Shown here in pieces: positions 61,134-64,000 of a stretch of DNA of 64,000 bases (position 1 is its first letter; each line of letters starts with the position of its first letter). The stretch comes from Micromonospora sp. KC213. Its GTDB lineage: Bacteria > Actinomycetota > Actinomycetes > Mycobacteriales > Micromonosporaceae. A program made the translations under genes and the position numbers. The DNA lies in NCBI RefSeq assembly GCF_004348325.1, contig NZ_SMKF01000005.1, positions 1-64,000 of the forward strand. Direction: 5' to 3'. A model generated the notes under the pieces. The model was not told the DNA's origin, made no database searches, and was given only the letters and a program-made list of their open reading frames with translations.

Positions 61134-61778
61134 ATGGCGCTGATTGGCAATCTCCGACACCGACCGGCACGGCGGCTGGCCCAGCTCTACGCCGGCCTGG
61201 TCCTCTACGGCGTCAGCATGGCGTTGATGATCCGCTCCGGGCTCGGGTTGAATCCGTGGGACGTCTTCCACCAGGGGCTGTCCCGGCAGACCGGGATCTC
61301 GGTGGGCACGGCGAGCATCCTGGTCGGCGCGGCGGTGCTGCTGCTGTGGATCCCCCTGCGCCAGCGGCCGGGCCTCGGCACGCTCAGCAACGTGGTGGTG
61401 ATCGGGCTGGCCGTCGACGCGGCCGTGGCGTTCATCCCGGGCGACCTTCCGCTGCCGGCCCGGGTCGTACTGCTGGTCACCGGCATCGTCGCCAACGGCG
61501 CCGCCACCGGCCTGTACCTCGGTGCCGACCTCGGCCCCGGCCCCCGCGACGGACTGATGACCGGGCTGGTCGCACGGCGTCCCCGCTGGTCGGTGCGGCT
61601 GGTCCGCACCGCCATCGAGGTGGTCGTGCTGATCTCGGGCGTCCTGCTCGGCGGCACGGTGGGCATCGGCACGCTGGCGTACGCGCTGGCGATCGGCCCG
61701 CTGAGCCAGTTGTTCATCCCCGTCTTCGCCCTCCGTCACCGACCCGCTCCGGAGACGAACCCCGTACCCGTGTCCTGA
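61134..61778 (+). CDS. YczE/YitT family membrane protein
   Basis: 214 residues from ATG 61134 (MALIGNLRHRPARRLAQLYA). About five membrane helices: GLVLYGVSMALMIRSGLGLN, SVGTASILVGAAVLLLWIPL, VVIGLAVDAAVAFIPG, VVLLVTGIVANGAATGLYLG, AIEVVVLISGVLLGG. The GLGLNPWDVFHQGLS and GPGPRDGLMTGL segments are YczE signatures. Role unproven; the MocR-YczE pairing has suggested transport linked to vitamin B6 or amino acids. Confidence 0.88.
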   Translation: MALIGNLRHRPARRLAQLYAGLVLYGVSMALMIRSGLGLNPWDVFHQGLSRQTGISVGTASILVGAAVLLLWIPLRQRPGLGTLSNVVVIGLAVDAAVAFIPGDLPLPARVVLLVTGIVANGAATGLYLGADLGPGPRDGLMTGLVARRPRWSVRLVRTAIEVVVLISGVLLGGTVGIGTLAYALAIGPLSQLFIPVFALRHRPAPETNPVPVS

Positions 61779-61846
61779 GCTGCGCGGACGTGCCCGGCGG
61801 AAAGTGGGTGTTTCCTCTGCCGACACCGCCGGGCATCATTCCCTGC

Positions 61847-62308
61847 ATGGCGGTGGACGCATGGCGGTGGACGGACGCCTGGATCTTCGTGTCACTGGTG
61901 ATCGCGAGCGGGGCGGGACGGCATCGCCGCGCCGTCGACTCCCGGCGCCCTGAGGGCGTCCGGCTCGCGGACGTCCTCTCCACAGCGGACCACCTCAACC
62001 AGAGCATCCCCGAGCGGGAGGACGTCGAGACGGCCGTCCGCCGGCTGGTCGGCTCTGGGCTGGTCCGCGTCAGCGACGGCTGGTTCGAGATCACCCCGGA
62101 CGGGGAGCGGCTCTGGCGGACCAGGCCGCGAGCCGGGTTCGGGACCACCGTGGACACCGTGCAGGGGGTGTTGGCCCGTCGGCACGGCACGCCCGGCGAC
62201 GCCGAGTGGCACCTGCCCGAGGAGGAGCACGCCGCGGCGGTGCAGGAGTACCTGGTCCGGTCGATTCCCGCACCGCGCCGATCGCCCGAGGGCCGGTCCG
62301 GTCGCTGA
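61847..62308 (+). CDS. Hypothetical protein with winged-helix-like fold
   Basis: 153 residues from ATG 61847. VDAWRWTDAWIFVSLVIASG begins it; RLADVLSTADHLNQSIPERE, DVETAVRRLVGSGLVRVSDG and WFEITPDGERLW read like a small wHTH (PadR/replication-initiator style) without a recognised family. No ribosome site is clear. It is followed by a 144-base gap with a small inverted repeat (62372-62377 and 62383-62388) before hisF ends on the other strand. DNA binding is only a guess. Confidence 0.7.
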   Translation: MAVDAWRWTDAWIFVSLVIASGAGRHRRAVDSRRPEGVRLADVLSTADHLNQSIPEREDVETAVRRLVGSGLVRVSDGWFEITPDGERLWRTRPRAGFGTTVDTVQGVLARRHGTPGDAEWHLPEEEHAAAVQEYLVRSIPAPRRSPEGRSGR

Positions 62309-62452
62309 CCGCGGGGTCCCCGGGGCGTTTCGCCCGCTCGCGGCCCGACGTGATCCACACCGCCCGCGGGACGGCCAGAAGATGGCCGGGCGAGGCGGTC
62401 GCGGCCGGTGCCCGGACAGGAAGGCCGGCGCTGGCCGGATGGGGTGGCGGCG

Positions 62453-63220
62453 TCAGCGCACAGGGTGGCCGGCGGCCCGCAGCTCGTCCTTGACCTCGCC
62501 CACGGTCAGCTCGCCGAAGTGGAAGACGCTGGCGGCGAGCACCGCGTCCGCGCCCGCACCGACCGCCGGCGGGAAGTGCCCGACCTCGCCGGCACCGCCG
62601 CTGGCGATCACCGGCACGTCGACCACCGCGCGAACCGCCTGGATCAGCGCCAGGTCGAACCCGGCCTTGGTGCCGTCGGCGTCCATCGAGTTCAACAGAA
62701 TCTCTCCCGCGCCCAGCTCGGCGCCACGGGCGGCCCACTCGACGGCGTCCAGGCCGGTGCCACGCCGGCCGCCGTGCGTGGTGACCTCGAAGCCGCTCGC
62801 CGTGGTGCCCGCCGGTGCCCGCCGTACGTCCAGGGAGAGCACCAGCACCTGCCGGCCGAACCGGTCGGCGATCTCGGCGATCAGCTCCGGCCGGGCGATC
62901 GCGGCGGTGTTCACCCCGACCTTGTCGGCGCCGGCGCGCAACAGCGTGTCGACGTCGGCGACCTGCCGGACACCGCCGCCGACGGTGAGCGGGATGAAGA
63001 CCGACTCCGCGGTGCGCCGGACCACGTCGAGGGTGGTGCCCCGGTCGCTGGCGGAGGCGGTGACGTCGAGGAAGGTCAGCTCGTCGGCGCCGGCCCGGTC
63101 GTACGCCGCGGCCAGCTCCACCGGGTCACCGGCGTCGCGCAGGTCGAGGAAGTTGACCCCCTTGACCACCCGACCGGCATCCACGTCCAGACACGGGATG
63201 ACCCGTACCGCCACCGTCAT
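62453..63220 (-). CDS. hisF: Imidazole glycerol phosphate synthase cyclase subunit
   Basis: 255 residues. [20 protein letters not shown] with the catalytic Asp in [24 protein letters not shown], the second catalytic Asp in [15 protein letters not shown], and phosphate sites VGGGVR and [13 protein letters not shown]: a full (beta-alpha)8 HisF. With HisH it makes imidazole-glycerol phosphate and AICAR. It stands apart from hisI by about 21 kb, with no other his gene adjacent in this window. Confidence 0.95.
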   Translation of the reverse strand: MTVAVRVIPCLDVDAGRVVKGVNFLDLRDAGDPVELAAAYDRAGADELTFLDVTASASDRGTTLDVVRRTAESVFIPLTVGGGVRQVADVDTLLRAGADKVGVNTAAIARPELIAEIADRFGRQVLVLSLDVRRAPAGTTASGFEVTTHGGRRGTGLDAVEWAARGAELGAGEILLNSMDADGTKAGFDLALIQAVRAVVDVPVIASGGAGEVGHFPPAVGAGADAVLAASVFHFGELTVGEVKDELRAAGHPVR

Positions 63221-63293
63221 GCCGTGAGCCTATCCAACCCGTACGCCCCGGCGGTCGACCCGACCGGGTCGACCGCCGGGAACGAGTTCGGGG

Positions 63294-64000
63294 TCACACC
63301 TGGACGAGCATCTTGCCCAGGTTCTCGCCGCGCAGCATGCCGAGGAACGCGTCGGGGGCGTTCTCGATGCCCTCGACGACCGTCTCGTCGTGCGAGATCC
63401 TGCCCTCGCGCAGCCAACCGGCCACGTCCGCGACGAACGTGTCGCGCAGGTGGCCGTGGTCGCCGACCAGGAAGCCGCGCAGGGTGAGCCGCTTACCGAT
63501 GACCAGCGCCAGGTTGCGCGGGGCGGCCGGCGGCTCGGTCGAGTTGTACTGCGCGATCATGCCGCAGATGGCAGCCCGGCCGTGCAGGTTCATCGCGCCG
63601 ATCGCGGCTTCCAGATGCTCGCCGCCGACGTTGTCGAAGTAGACGTCGATCCCGTCCGGCGCGGCGGCCCGCAGCAGGTCCCGCACCGGACCGTCGTGGT
63701 AGTCGAAGGCGGCGTCGAAACCGAGCGCGCGCAGCCGCTCGACCTTGGCCGGCGAGCCGGCGCTGCCGATCACCCGGGCGGCGCCGGAGAGCTTGGCGAT
63801 CTGGCCGACCATGCTGCCCACCGCGCCGGCCGCGCCGGAGACGAAGACGGTGTCGCCCGGCTTCATGGCGGCCACGTCGAGCAGGCCGGCGTACGCGGTG
63901 AGGCCGGTCATGCCGAGCACGCCCAGGTAGGCGGTGAGCGGGGCGACGGTCGGGTCGACCGGGCGGGCGGCTCGGGCGTCGACCAGGGCGTACTCGCGCC
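63294..64000 (-). CDS. NADP-dependent MDR oxidoreductase (CurA/YncB-like), 5' end beyond window
   Basis: The frame enters from the right edge (REYALVDARAARPVDPTVAP) and ends at 63294. Medium-chain reductase without zinc: GMTGLTAYAGLLDV, the Rossmann motif VFVSGAAGAVGSMVGQIAKL, GIDVYFDNVGGEHLEAAIGA and GRAAICGMIAQYNSTEPPAA match NADPH-dependent curcumin/alkenal reductases and leukotriene-B4 dehydrogenase relatives. It reduces an alpha,beta double bond; the natural substrate is unknown. About 235 residues visible, roughly 100 missing. Confidence 0.9.
   Translation of the reverse strand, partial: REYALVDARAARPVDPTVAPLTAYLGVLGMTGLTAYAGLLDVAAMKPGDTVFVSGAAGAVGSMVGQIAKLSGAARVIGSAGSPAKVERLRALGFDAAFDYHDGPVRDLLRAAAPDGIDVYFDNVGGEHLEAAIGAMNLHGRAAICGMIAQYNSTEPPAAPRNLALVIGKRLTLRGFLVGDHGHLRDTFVADVAGWLREGRISHDETVVEGIENAPDAFLGMLRGENLGKMLVQV

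Noticed and set aside
1..64000. tRNA or rRNA genes
   Set aside because: No stretch showed a tRNA acceptor/T-loop pattern or rRNA conserved segment by eye; a tRNAscan or Rfam search would settle this.

Overview
High-GC actinobacterial chromosome segment, most likely a Micromonosporaceae member (Micromonospora/Salinispora type). The reasons are the strong G/C third-position bias, frequent GTG starts and leaderless genes, DUF397 and XRE-DUF5753 regulators, a PAS/GAF/SpoIIE phosphatase, LAL and WYL regulators, and a housekeeping backbone of hisF ... hisI-trpE-(Trp-associated membrane protein) ... trpC-trpB-trpA-lgt-gltB-gltD. Most lineage and function calls rest on recognised protein motifs. No database search was possible.

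Layout. 1-12.4 kb: accessory/regulatory zone with a PLP-residue-less MocR-like regulator (cut by the left edge), a LAL regulator, a four-PAS SpoIIE phosphatase, VOC and WYL genes, a secreted protein, a lipase plus a decayed lipase copy at 4.3 kb, a frameshifted small gene, a DUF397 gene and an XRE-DUF5753 gene broken by one in-frame TGA. 12.5-21.1 kb: a four-gene restriction operon, transcribed hsdR-hsdS-hsdM and then a DUF262/DUF1524 protein with a RAMA-like C-terminus, all joined by 1-4 base stop/start overlaps. 21.2-25.0 kb: VOC gene, a two-gene unit (FtsK-like N-terminal module without its ATPase, plus a coiled-coil membrane protein) and an M1 peptidase. 25.1-41.3 kb: nitrogen and amino-acid core (gltBD, lgt, trpABC, Trp-associated membrane protein, trpE, hisI) with a GNAT and an FAD monooxygenase inserted. 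41.3-46.5 kb: a nucleotidyltransferase open in frame into hisI, aldo/keto reductase, MerR, ABC drug transporter, TetR, lipoprotein. 46.7-50.3 kb: DeoR with a divergent DUF4406-NUDIX pair; a DUF2470 gene and a stand-alone ribosomal S4 gene diverge from a near-consensus iron box. 50.4-54.2 kb: heterodimeric ABC exporter. 54.4-64 kb: TIGR03085-like protein, type I terpene synthase, long-chain acyl-CoA synthetase, LtrA, MocR with divergent YczE, hisF and a partial oxidoreductase.

How the genes work together. The trp, glt and his genes supply tryptophan, glutamate and histidine. The restriction operon is a self-contained defence module whose fourth gene looks like a modification-sensing nuclease. 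Two ABC transporter operons carry the same family of about 60-bp tandem repeats, placed exactly at the stop/start junction between two genes. Every unit carries its own ribosome binding site and GTG start, so translational coupling is rebuilt each time. This repeat family, the four-gene restriction operon and the nucleotidyltransferase-HisI open fusion are the most unusual features.
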